Origin: an uncultured Clostridium sp.
Lineage (GTDB): Bacteria > Bacillota > Clostridia > Clostridiales > Clostridiaceae
DNA length: 64,000 nucleotides
Assembly: GCA_937927335.1 (NCBI GenBank)
Contig: CALBDU010000079.1
Location: forward strand, 1-64,000
Direction: 5' to 3'
The notes under the pieces are model-generated. The model did no database searches. It was not told the DNA's origin and worked only from the letters and a program-made list of their open reading frames with translations. The translations under genes and the position numbers were made by a program. Below are positions 34,522-42,461 of the stretch, in pieces (within the stretch, counting starts at the first letter, position 1; every line of letters starts with the position of its first letter).

Positions 34522-35175
34522 TTGTTCAACAACATTGAAGCGGCAATATTCGACATGGATGGTACCCTTATAGATTCAATGTGGGTATGGAAATCAATTA
34601 ATCATGAATTTTTGGCTAAAAGAAACCTATCAGTACCTGATGATTTAAAGCGCGATATCGAACATCTTAGTTTCGAGCAATCTGCTCAATATTTTAAGGA
34701 TAGGTTTAATATAGAGGATACTGTTGAAGATATAATAATAGAATGGAATGACATGGCATCCTACTCCTATGCCAATAATGTGAAGCTAAAACCCGGAGCC
34801 AGGGAGTACCTGGCTCTGCTTAAAGAAAAGGGCCTGAAGCTTGGACTTGCAACCAGCAACTATTCCAAGCTAGTTGAGGTAACACTAAAAAATAATGATA
34901 TATTCGAATTTTTTGATGCAATCACAACTACTTGGGAAGTAAAAAAGGAGAAGAATTTTCCTGATGTATACTTGCTTACTGCAAAGAAACTGGATGTAGA
35001 TCCCTCTAAATGTATGGTTTTCGAGGATATTCTCCCAGCCGTTATGGGGGCCAAGCTTGCTGGTATGAAGGTTATAGGGGTACAGGATGAACACTCTCTG
35101 GATCAGAAGGAAGAAATAATAAAATTGTCCGATCTCTATATTGAAAGATATGATGAACTTACCAAAGCCGTTTAA
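34522..35175 (+). CDS. HAD-superfamily hydrolase, beta-phosphoglucomutase-like
   Basis: Cytoplasmic phosphatase or phosphomutase of the HAD subfamily IA. Motif I is FDMDGTLIDSMWVW near the N-terminus, motif II LGLATSNYSKL, and motif III/IV VFEDILPAVMGAKLAGMKVIGVQD. The cap inserted after motif I is helical. The substrate cannot be told from sequence. I chose the TTG at 34522 (about 217 residues), preceded by AGGTGATAA; a GTG three codons upstream sits inside that site. It follows the hydrogenase gene by 20 nt and may be cotranscribed. Confidence 0.88.
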   Translation: MFNNIEAAIFDMDGTLIDSMWVWKSINHEFLAKRNLSVPDDLKRDIEHLSFEQSAQYFKDRFNIEDTVEDIIIEWNDMASYSYANNVKLKPGAREYLALLKEKGLKLGLATSNYSKLVEVTLKNNDIFEFFDAITTTWEVKKEKNFPDVYLLTAKKLDVDPSKCMVFEDILPAVMGAKLAGMKVIGVQDEHSLDQKEEIIKLSDLYIERYDELTKAV

Positions 35176-35184
35176 TACGGCTTT
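35164..35184 (+). terminator. Terminator overlapping the HAD gene stop
   Basis: AAAGCCGT/ACGGCTTT stem with a 5-nt loop that contains the TAA stop codon, followed by TTCC after five T. The last three codons of the gene form the 5' arm. Confidence 0.8.
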
Positions 35185-35252
35185 TTCCTTTAAATATAAG
35201 GAATCTTGTCTTATAATTTTACTAAAATGCTATTTTAATATTGGGAGGATAT

Positions 35253-35495
35253 ATGAAAGTAAAAAAAGAAAATTTCAATTTGTCTAAGGAACAAAAAGAG
35301 GATATGATAAATTCCATTAAAAATTATTTCTATAACGAAAGGGAGGAAGAGTTAGGCGACCTTGCTGCAAATCTTTTGCTTAACTTTATTATTGAGGAAT
35401 TAGGACCAGAATTTTATAATGCTGGTGTTTATGATTCATATAAATACATGAACGACAGAATTGAAGATCTGCTCTCCATACAAAAGCTGCAATAG
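35253..35495 (+). CDS. DUF2164 family protein
   Basis: An 80-residue acidic helical protein matching the DUF2164 family pattern (LSKEQKEDMINSIKNYFYNE, then EELGDLAANLLLNFIIEELG and YNAGVYDSYKYMNDR). Function unknown. I chose the ATG at 35253 with GGGAGG four bases upstream. A shared, bidirectional terminator separates it from the repeat-protein gene on the other strand. Confidence 0.85.
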   Translation: MKVKKENFNLSKEQKEDMINSIKNYFYNEREEELGDLAANLLLNFIIEELGPEFYNAGVYDSYKYMNDRIEDLLSIQKLQ

Positions 35496-35499
35496 AGTT

Positions 35500-35531
35500 A
35501 TAAAACCGCCGTTTATTCACGGCGGTTTTAT
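35500..35531. terminator. Bidirectional terminator
   Basis: 12-bp perfect stem (ATAAAACCGCCG / CGGCGGTTTTAT, 8-nt loop) between the converging DUF2164 gene and the repeat-protein gene. T-rich 3' flanks occur on both strands. Confidence 0.85.
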
Positions 35532-35541
35532 CGTATCTATA

Positions 35542-35748
35542 CTATTCTTTAATATGCGGTGTAAGTGGCATAGGCTCATGCCCTATATCGTCCTCGTTAA
35601 TTTCAATGTGTGGAGTTAGAGGCATTGGCTCATGGCCAATTTTTCCCTCCTCAATTTCTATGTGTGGTGTAAGTGGCAGTTTTTCCTTCCCAATATTCTC
35701 CTCGTTAATTTCAATATGCGGTGTAATAGGAATAGATTCTTTTGACAT
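35542..35748 (-). CDS. Small 18-residue tandem-repeat protein, unknown
   Basis: I do not recognise this protein. After MSKESI it consists of three 18-residue repeats and a partial fourth: PITPHIEINEENIGKEKL, PLTPHIEIEEGKIGHEPM, PLTPHIEINEDDIGHEPM and PLTPHIKE. Each unit has a TPHIEI core, an acidic turn, and one or two His. It has no signal peptide, membrane segment or Cys and is strongly acidic. I chose the ATG at 35748 (68 residues) with GGGAGGG six bases upstream. The repeats differ at synonymous codon positions while the core is kept, suggesting selection on the protein. Confidence 0.7.
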   Translation of the reverse strand: MSKESIPITPHIEINEENIGKEKLPLTPHIEIEEGKIGHEPMPLTPHIEINEDDIGHEPMPLTPHIKE

Positions 35749-35883
35749 ATATATCCCTCCCATCAAAAATAAACAAGACATTATTGTGAATATTCTTGAA
35801 ATTATTATACATTAAAAAATCAAAAAAATAAATAGTTTTTATATTAATGTATAATTTTTAATAAGGAGGGAAAGATATAATTT

Positions 35884-36321
35884 TTAATCCTTTAAATTTG
35901 CTAGAATTAATGCATCTTCATTTATATTATGAAGTTCTTTAGGTATCCTTGCATTTGGATCCTCAGTGGTTCCACCCATGCTTTTTATAATATTTACTGC
36001 ATCCTTCTCATTCTCATTATTAACCTCCACTACAACCTTGCAATTCACATCGGCTATTTCTTCAAAACCACCCATGCCGCTAACCATAGGACTTGCTGCT
36101 GCCAATGGCGAATTTACATCATCGCCACGGATACCTCCTTCACCTAAAACTGCTTCTGATAAACTGGATATTTCCTCAGATCCCACAATCCCAATTTGGG
36201 AATATGCATTATTATTATGTTCATTTAGATCAACAAAGGCTCCTTTAAAGCCCTGTTTATTAAGCTTTGCCGTTGTATCATTGGCGGCTTTAATATTTTC
36301 AAAATATCCCTCTAATTTCAT
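35884..36321 (-). CDS. Conserved hypothetical protein, possible general-stress-protein-like N-terminus
   Basis: A 145-residue soluble acidic protein. The first 40 residues (MKLEGYFENIKAANDTTAKL, NKQGFKGAFVDLNEH) have the beta-alpha pattern seen in YflT/Gsp17M-like domains, where a short strand is followed by a helix and a Gly-Phe turn. The middle is Gly/Ser-rich and glycine flexible (GEGGIRGDDVNSPLAAASPMVSG, split). A second beta-alpha unit follows (CKVVVEVNNENEKDAVNIIKSM). No catalytic motif is visible, and the family link is tentative. The ATG has GAGGAAG upstream. Function unknown. Confidence 0.72.
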   Translation of the reverse strand: MKLEGYFENIKAANDTTAKLNKQGFKGAFVDLNEHNNNAYSQIGIVGSEEISSLSEAVLGEGGIRGDDVNSPLAAASPMVSGMGGFEEIADVNCKVVVEVNNENEKDAVNIIKSMGGTTEDPNARIPKELHNINEDALILANLKD

Positions 36322-36443
36322 TGAACCACTTCCTCTTTAAAAGTATCAGTGCTATTATCTCTCTGCCAAATTAAATTTATACTACATAAAGTGTCTGCTG
36401 AAACAAATACTAGATAAGACAATGAGAAATTCATCAAAATATT

Positions 36444-36471
36444 TTGAAAAATGCTAATAACGTGGTATAAT
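36444..36471 (+). promoter_or_regulatory. Promoter of the aminotransferase gene
   Basis: TTGAAA (36444-36449) and an extended -10 TGGTATAAT (TATAAT at 36466-36471) with 16-bp spacing. The leader of about 110 nt contains small AT-rich inverted repeats but no riboswitch fold that I recognise. Confidence 0.65.
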
Positions 36472-36589
36472 TATATATTGATGAAGGATTTCAGTATATA
36501 TTGAAATGTATCATGGAATCAGTTACATAGTAATGAATGCTATCATGCATACATTATAAATTACATTTTTTTTAGGGGGTATTTTATTA

Positions 36590-37900
36590 ATGAGTAAACC
36601 AATACTATCAGAACACTTCAAAAAAAGAATGCCATCAGACGTAAGACTTGGACAGATAAAGTTTGAAGGTCGTAAAGTTAAACCTGCATTAATCAATGTT
36701 GCTATTGGAAACGTTTCACTTCCAACTAACCCTGCAATGCAGAAAAGGATGTTTGCATTAGATGGACCTGAAAGCCCATTCGCAAAGGGAGTTATCAGAT
36801 ATTCCGGAACTTCTGGTGTTGCTGAGACTCAGGAAGCATTCAAAAACATACTGAAATGTGAAGGTTTCAATACTGAAAAATTACATGTATGTGTAACAGA
36901 TGGCGGATCCACTGGTATGGAATTATTATTGCTTGGAGTTTGCGGAGATGCAGGCACTGGCGAAAAACCATTCATGATGATCGATCCAGCTTACACAAAC
37001 TACATTTCCTTTGCTGAAAGAATCGGCAGAAAAACTGTTACAGTAAAACGTCACTTGGGAGAAGATGGAAAATTCAGTCTTCCAGAACTAGATAAACTTG
37101 AAGAAACAATAAAAGAAAATAACCCAGGAGCACTTCTTGTTATTCCTTATGACAACCCAACAGGACAGCTTTATGATTATGCAACTTTGAAAGAGCTTGC
37201 TAAATTATGTGTAAAATACAACATGTGGATGGTAAGTGACGAAGCTTATCGTGAACTTTACTATATTGACACAGACCTGGTAAGTATATGGGGATTATCT
37301 GATGCAGATGTACCTGGAATAGAAGGCAGAAGAATAAGCTTAGAAACAGCTTCTAAGGTTTGGAATGCATGCGGTTTAAGAATCGGTGCTTTAATCACAG
37401 ACAATGAAGAATTCTATACTCAGGCTGTTGCTGAATATACAGCTAACCTCTGCAGCAACGTTATTGGACAGTACATCTTCGGAGCACTTGCTCATGAAAG
37501 CAAGGAAGATATTGCAGGATGGTGCAAAGGCCTTCGTGAATACTACAAAGAAATAATGTTCAAATTCTACAATGACCTTAAAGCGCTTGAACCTAAATTG
37601 ATAGTTTCCAGCCCAGATGCATCAATATATTCAGTAATCGATGTTAGAAATATCGTTAAACCAGGATTTAACTCCATCGACTTCGTTTTATACTGTGCAC
37701 AGGAAGGCTCAGTAGACTTGAACGGAGTTGACACAACTCTTCTGGTAGCTCCACTTAAGGGCTTCTATGACATTAAAGACGGAGATCCAAACCCAGGAAC
37801 TACTCAATTCCGTGTAGCATTTGCTGAAACTAAAGAAAATATTGCTAAGGTTCCTGAATTATTCGTAAAACTGTTGAGACAGTACGAAGCTCAGCGTTAA
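36590..37900 (+). CDS. Class I/II PLP-dependent aminotransferase
   Basis: Fold-type I aminotransferase of 436 residues. The PLP site SLETASKVWNACGLRIGAL carries the Schiff-base Lys, preceded by the canonical NPTG (PYDNPTGQLYD) and SDEAYRELYY. The C-terminal phosphate/carboxylate Arg region is TTQFRVAFAET. The substrate is not obvious; the family includes aspartate, aromatic and alanine transaminases. Codons look more biased toward frequent ones than in neighbours and the ribosome-binding site is strong (AGGGGG), suggesting high expression. It is monocistronic, with a consensus promoter and terminator. Confidence 0.9.
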   Translation: MSKPILSEHFKKRMPSDVRLGQIKFEGRKVKPALINVAIGNVSLPTNPAMQKRMFALDGPESPFAKGVIRYSGTSGVAETQEAFKNILKCEGFNTEKLHVCVTDGGSTGMELLLLGVCGDAGTGEKPFMMIDPAYTNYISFAERIGRKTVTVKRHLGEDGKFSLPELDKLEETIKENNPGALLVIPYDNPTGQLYDYATLKELAKLCVKYNMWMVSDEAYRELYYIDTDLVSIWGLSDADVPGIEGRRISLETASKVWNACGLRIGALITDNEEFYTQAVAEYTANLCSNVIGQYIFGALAHESKEDIAGWCKGLREYYKEIMFKFYNDLKALEPKLIVSSPDASIYSVIDVRNIVKPGFNSIDFVLYCAQEGSVDLNGVDTTLLVAPLKGFYDIKDGDPNPGTTQFRVAFAETKENIAKVPELFVKLLRQYEAQR

Positions 37901-37911
37901 TAATTAAAATT

Positions 37912-37937
37912 AAAGGAGTGCGATGCACTCCTTTTTT
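37912..37937. terminator. Bidirectional terminator
   Basis: AAAGGAGTGC/GCACTCCTTT stem with a 3-nt loop and a following T run on both strands, between the converging aminotransferase and ABC-F genes. Confidence 0.85.
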
Positions 37938-39492
37938 AAACTATTTTATTGGTCCAGTCTTCGCAGTTCCAAACCTTTGTAACCACATCCCTGTAAAATT
38001 CAGGTTCGTGGCAAACCAGCAGAATACTTCCCTTGTACTCCTTTAAAGCCCTTTTTAACTCTTCCTTGGCATCTACATCCAAGTGATTTGTAGGCTCGTC
38101 CAGTATTAAAATATTGGTTTCCTTGTTTAAAAGCTTGCACAGCCTTACCTTTGCCTGCTCACCACCGCTGAGCACCAGTATCTTACTTTCAATATGTTTA
38201 GTGGTTAAACCACATTTTGCCAATGCGGCTCTTATCTGATACTGGGTGTATGAAGGGAAGTCCTTCCAGACCTCTTCTATACATGTATTGTAATTTGCTT
38301 CCTTTATCTCCTGTTCAAAATAGCCAATATGCTGGTAATCCCCAAGCTCTATAGTTCCAGATACAGGGGCCAGCTTTCCAAGGAGACTCTTTAAAAGTGT
38401 AGTTTTTCCCAAGCCATTAGCTCCAGTTAATGCAATTTTTTCTCCTCTTTCCATTATTACATTAATAGGCTTGCTTAATGGTGTATCATAACCTATAACC
38501 AGATCCTTTGTCTCAAATATAAGCTTGCCGCTGGCTCTTGCTGCTTTGAAGCTAAACTCTGGCTTAATCTTTTCCTTTGGCAACTCAATTCTATCCATTT
38601 TATCAAGCTTTTTCTGCCTGGACTTTGCCATACCCGTGGTGGCTACTCTGGCTTTATTCCTGGCTACAAAATCCTCCAGCCTTGCTATTTCCTGCTGTTG
38701 TCTTTCAAAGGCTGCTTCCAGCTGTTTCTTGTTGGCTTCATAAATTCTCATAAAATTATCGTAATCCCCAACATATCGTGTAAGCTTTTTATTTTCCATG
38801 TGATAGATGAGGTTTATAACGCTGTTAAGGAATGGTATATCGTGGGATATTAGAATAAATGCATTCTCATAATTCTGCAGGTACCTTTTCAGCCATTCTA
38901 TATGCTGCTCATCCAGGTAATTTGTGGGCTCATCCAGCAGTAGAATATCTGGAACCTCTAGCAGCAGTTTTGCAAGCAGGACCTTTGTTCTCTGGCCTCC
39001 GCTCAAATCCTCTACGTCCTTATCCAGCCCCACATCCTTTAAGCCAAGCCCCGCAGCTACCTCTTCAACTTTTGCATCAATTACATAAAAACCATTATGA
39101 TCAAGCAAATCCTGTATGGTTCCCATGTCCTCCAAAAGCTTTTCCAGCTCCTCGGAATCAGCTGTGCCCATTTTTTCAGTTATTGCCAGCATCTCCTCTT
39201 CCAGATCAAATAAATATTTAAAAGCCCCTTTTAATATATCCCTTATAGTACTTCCCTTTTCAAGGTGGGTATGCTGATCCATATAGCCAACCCTTACCCG
39301 GTTTGACCATTCTATAGTTCCTTCATCAGGCATAAGCTTGTCTGTTATTATATTCATAAAGGTGGATTTTCCTTCTCCATTAGCTCCAATAAGGCCTACA
39401 TGCTCACCTTTTAAAAGTCTGAAGGATACATCTTCAAAAATGGCTCTGTCACCAAATCCATGGCTGATATTTTTAACAGTTAAAATACTCAA
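37936..39492 (-). CDS. ABC-F family ATPase (translation-factor type)
   Basis: Soluble protein with two ABC domains and no membrane segments (518 residues). The Walker A motifs are IGANGEGKSTFM (N-terminal) and LTGANGLGKTTLL (C-terminal), and the signatures are LSGGQRTKV and LSGGEQAKV. Walker B motifs are DILLLDEPTNYLD and ILILDEPTNHLD. A helical linker lies near 240-300 (P-site tRNA interaction motif region in this family). It probably acts on the ribosome, as EttA- or Ybt-type factors do; antibiotic resistance is possible but not shown. I chose the TTG at 39492, preceded by AAGGAGAG. Confidence 0.92.
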   Translation of the reverse strand: MSILTVKNISHGFGDRAIFEDVSFRLLKGEHVGLIGANGEGKSTFMNIITDKLMPDEGTIEWSNRVRVGYMDQHTHLEKGSTIRDILKGAFKYLFDLEEEMLAITEKMGTADSEELEKLLEDMGTIQDLLDHNGFYVIDAKVEEVAAGLGLKDVGLDKDVEDLSGGQRTKVLLAKLLLEVPDILLLDEPTNYLDEQHIEWLKRYLQNYENAFILISHDIPFLNSVINLIYHMENKKLTRYVGDYDNFMRIYEANKKQLEAAFERQQQEIARLEDFVARNKARVATTGMAKSRQKKLDKMDRIELPKEKIKPEFSFKAARASGKLIFETKDLVIGYDTPLSKPINVIMERGEKIALTGANGLGKTTLLKSLLGKLAPVSGTIELGDYQHIGYFEQEIKEANYNTCIEEVWKDFPSYTQYQIRAALAKCGLTTKHIESKILVLSGGEQAKVRLCKLLNKETNILILDEPTNHLDVDAKEELKRALKEYKGSILLVCHEPEFYRDVVTKVWNCEDWTNKIV

Positions 39493-39620
39493 AATTTTTC
39501 TCTCCTTATGTTTTTTTTCACACATAAAATAGTTTAATTTATTTCAATATGATGTGTCAAAGGATTTTTTTAATATTATTTATATGGTATACTACAATAT
39601 GAAAAAAGGGAGGTAGATTA

Positions 39621-40796
39621 ATGTCTTGTAAATTTTACCTAAAAAAAGGTATGGGAAGAAAAGCAGAAAATGGCCACCCCTGGGTATACACTACTGAAAT
39701 TGAAGGCTATGATGGAGAATATACCAATGGTGACATTATAGAAGTTTATAATTTTAAAGACAGCTTTATTGGAAAAGGTTATATCAACGATGCTTCAAAA
39801 ATTGCCATAAGGATGATGACCAGGGATAAAGATGAAAATATTGATGAGGAATTTTTCAGAACCAGAATGAAAAATGCCTGGGATTACAGAAGAAAGGTTA
39901 TAGATACCTCCTGCTGCAGGTTTGTTTTTGGTGAGGCTGATTTTCTTCCAGGATTAATAATAGATAAGTATGGGGATTATTATGTTATCCAGTCCCTGGC
40001 TCTGGGTATTGATAAATACAAGGATATTGCGGTTAAAATTTTAAAGGATGATTATAATGCCAAGGGCATCTATGAACGTAGTGATGTTAAGGTCAGGGAG
40101 CTGGAAGGTATGGAACAGGTGAAAGGCTTTCTTACCGAACCCTTCGACACAAGAGTGGAAATACAGGAAAATGGGGTTAAATACATGGTTGACCTTGAGA
40201 ATGGACAAAAAACCGGATTCTTCCTGGATCAGAAGGATAACAGAAAAGCAATCCATAAAATCTGCAAGGACGCGGATGTCCTTGACTGCTTCACCCACAC
40301 AGGCTCCTTTGCTCTTAATGCGGGGATTGCAGGAGCTAAGAGCGTACTTGGTATTGATATATCAGAGCTTGCAATTGAAGAAGCCACTAGAAATGCTGAA
40401 CTTAACAAGCTCTCAGATACAGTTACATTTCAATGCTGTAATGCCTTTGATGTACTTCACCAATGGGTGAAGGAAGGTAGAAGATATGACGTTGTTATCT
40501 TGGATCCACCAGCATTTACAAAGTCAAGATCTACAATAAATAGTGCCGTGAGAGGCTATAAGGAAATTAACCTTAGAGGAATGAAGCTTATTAAACCTGG
40601 CGGATACCTTATCACCTGCTCCTGCTCCCATTTCATGAATCCTGATTTATTCAGGGAAACTATTGCTGATGCAGCAAAAGATGCACGAAGGATTTTAAGA
40701 CAGGTGGAATTCAGGACCCAGGCCCCTGATCACCCTATCCTATGGAATTCAGATGAATCCTATTACTTGAAGTTCTATATATTTCAAGTAGTCTAA
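39621..40796 (+). CDS. rlmI: 23S rRNA (cytosine) methyltransferase, RlmI-like
   Basis: SAM-dependent RNA methyltransferase of 391 residues. An N-terminal PUA domain (about 1-75: LKKGMGRKAENGHPWVYTTEI) is followed by an EEHEE-type linker. The Rossmann methyltransferase has the SAM motif VLDCFTHTGSFALNAGIAGA, the DPP motif VVILDPPAFTKSR and the distal LITCSCSHFM with the catalytic Cys. This is the layout of RlmI (m5C1962 of 23S rRNA in E. coli); the exact site is inferred. The ATG has GGGAGGT upstream. Its terminator lies inside the opposing comB gene. Confidence 0.9.
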   Translation: MSCKFYLKKGMGRKAENGHPWVYTTEIEGYDGEYTNGDIIEVYNFKDSFIGKGYINDASKIAIRMMTRDKDENIDEEFFRTRMKNAWDYRRKVIDTSCCRFVFGEADFLPGLIIDKYGDYYVIQSLALGIDKYKDIAVKILKDDYNAKGIYERSDVKVRELEGMEQVKGFLTEPFDTRVEIQENGVKYMVDLENGQKTGFFLDQKDNRKAIHKICKDADVLDCFTHTGSFALNAGIAGAKSVLGIDISELAIEEATRNAELNKLSDTVTFQCCNAFDVLHQWVKEGRRYDVVILDPPAFTKSRSTINSAVRGYKEINLRGMKLIKPGGYLITCSCSHFMNPDLFRETIADAAKDARRILRQVEFRTQAPDHPILWNSDESYYLKFYIFQVV

Positions 40797-40806
40797 GACA
40801 ATTATT

Positions 40807-41511
40807 TTATGCAATTACTCCATCTATTACCTCCGGCACTACGGAGGTAATATTTTTTTTACAGCAATATTCCAAATCATCCAGGAGGCTTAATTCCTTC
40901 ATTCTTTCATAGTGGGCAGCATTCTTAATAAAATCAGTAATACTGCTGTTGTTCCTGTATATATAAAGGGCAATTTTAGCAATATCGGTTAATTCAATAT
41001 GTTTGTTTTTTTCCATGACAGAGGCTATAATAAATCCGCTGCATATAAAATCATCCATAGAAAACTTATCCTGAGTGCCTGCATTGACTATAACTGTATC
41101 ATTGTCTAAGTTTAAAATTCTATCAGCAACAGCTTGTCCATTAATAATGCCGCCAATTAAAAGATTTCTAGCACCAATGCTTCCCTTTATAGCTCTGGTA
41201 CCATTGGTAGTGGTTAAAACTAATGTTTTGCCCCCTACTTTTTCCTTGGTATATTCCATCGGAGAATTTGATAAATCAAATCCAGCTACCTTAACTGCAT
41301 TTCTTTCTCCTCCTAGAAGACATCCCTTTGTAGTTAGCCTTATATCAAATGCTTCCCTGGTTGTTAAAACAGGAATTACTTCCTTGCAGCTATTGCTCAC
41401 GGCAGTGATAATAACAGATGTTGCTCTAAGCACATCTATTACCACTGCAGTTTTATCCTTCAGCAGCTCCTGATTTATCTGTGCCGCTGAAATTACTATG
41501 TCTATCTTCAT
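40807..41511 (-). CDS. comB: 2-phosphosulfolactate phosphatase-like protein (ComB family)
   Basis: Mg-dependent phosphatase fold. Motifs AVVIDVLRATSVIITA, LGGERNAVKVAGFDLSNSP and LVLTTTNGTRAIKGSIGA match the ComB family; Bacillus and clostridial members occur without coenzyme M synthesis, so the true substrate is uncertain. 234 residues from the ATG at 41511, which has AGGGA upstream. A GTG three codons earlier is the alternative. It overlaps the end of the upstream radical-SAM gene by 59 bases. A plus-strand terminator lies within its 3' coding end. Confidence 0.88.
   Translation of the reverse strand: MKIDIVISAAQINQELLKDKTAVVIDVLRATSVIITAVSNSCKEVIPVLTTREAFDIRLTTKGCLLGGERNAVKVAGFDLSNSPMEYTKEKVGGKTLVLTTTNGTRAIKGSIGARNLLIGGIINGQAVADRILNLDNDTVIVNAGTQDKFSMDDFICSGFIIASVMEKNKHIELTDIAKIALYIYRNNSSITDFIKNAAHYERMKELSLLDDLEYCCKKNITSVVPEVIDGVIA
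40826..40860 (+). terminator. Terminator of rlmI, embedded in comB coding sequence
   Basis: ATTACCTCCG (40826-40835) pairs perfectly with CGGAGGTAAT (40842-40851) across a 6-nt loop and is followed by ATTTTTTTT. It lies 30 nt after the rlmI stop, inside the last codons of comB on the opposite strand. Only the plus strand has the T run. Confidence 0.85.
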
Positions 41512-42427
41512 GATATTCACATCCCTGATAAATATTTTTACTTTTTAATGTATTGTCAATGGAATTTAATATTTCCCATTTTTTTAAACTCCACATGGGG
41601 CCTATAAGCAAGCTTCTTGGTGCGTCACCAGTTAGGCGATGTATGACTATCTCTGGTGGCAGCATGGAAATTGCACTACAGACCATATCTATATAATCCT
41701 CCTGGCTTAAAAAAGTCAGTTGGCCGGATTTATACATCGCTTCCATAGGTGTGTTTTTCATCAGGTGAAGAAGATGGAATTTTATACCCTGTATGTCTTT
41801 TTTGGAAAGATAATTAACAGTACTAAGCATGTCCTCTTTGCTTTCACCTGGTAAGCCGAATATAACATGACAAACCACATCTATTTTTCTTTTTCTCAAA
41901 TTACTCAAGGCCGTTTCAAAAACCTCCAATGAATACCCTCTGTTAATTCTTTTCGCAGTATTGTCATTGGTGGTTTGAAGCCCCAGCTCTACCCATATGT
42001 AAATTTTTTTACTTAATTCCTCTAATAGCTCTAACACATCCTCAGAAAGGCAGTCGGGTCTGGTAGCAATGGCTAAAGCCACCACGTTTTCCTCTTTTAT
42101 TGCCTCCTCATATTTTTCCCTTAATATATTTACAGGAGCATAAGTATTTGTATAAGCCTGAAAATATGCTATATACTTGCCTTTACTCCATTTTTGGGAC
42201 ATCATTTCCTTAATTTTGTTAAATTGCTGGTGAATAGGCAAACTGCTGCTTCCTGCAAAATCTCCAGATCCCCTTTCACTACAAAAAACACACCCCTTGG
42301 TGCTAAGCTTTCCATCTCTGTTTGGACATGAAAAACCTGCATCCAGGGATATTTTATAAACTTTGCAGCTGAATTTATTTCTCAAAAAACAGTTCAAGGA
42401 ATAATATCTTTTATCTCCCCAGTCCAT
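41453..42427 (-). CDS. Radical SAM protein, TIGR01212/YhcC-like family
   Basis: A 324-residue radical-SAM enzyme of the YhcC/YtqA type. The cluster Cys are in an unusual arrangement (FSCPNRDGKLSTKGCVFCSE, C-x13-C-x2-C rather than CxxxCxxC), which is a trait of this family. The TIM-barrel motifs are VALAIATRPDCLSEDVLELL, VELGLQTTNDNTAKRINRG and VIFGLPGESKEDM. The biological reaction is not established as far as I know. The ATG has AAAGGAG upstream. The 3' end overlaps comB. Confidence 0.9.
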   Translation of the reverse strand: MDWGDKRYYSLNCFLRNKFSCKVYKISLDAGFSCPNRDGKLSTKGCVFCSERGSGDFAGSSSLPIHQQFNKIKEMMSQKWSKGKYIAYFQAYTNTYAPVNILREKYEEAIKEENVVALAIATRPDCLSEDVLELLEELSKKIYIWVELGLQTTNDNTAKRINRGYSLEVFETALSNLRKRKIDVVCHVIFGLPGESKEDMLSTVNYLSKKDIQGIKFHLLHLMKNTPMEAMYKSGQLTFLSQEDYIDMVCSAISMLPPEIVIHRLTGDAPRSLLIGPMWSLKKWEILNSIDNTLKSKNIYQGCEYHEDRHSNFSGTDKSGAAEG

Positions 42428-42461
42428 TTTAGTCTCCTTTATAGCATTTTACTATATTATA

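Noticed and set aside
40807..41511. Coenzyme M biosynthesis role for the ComB-like gene
   Set aside because: No other comABCDE gene is seen; family members in Firmicutes are common without coenzyme M.
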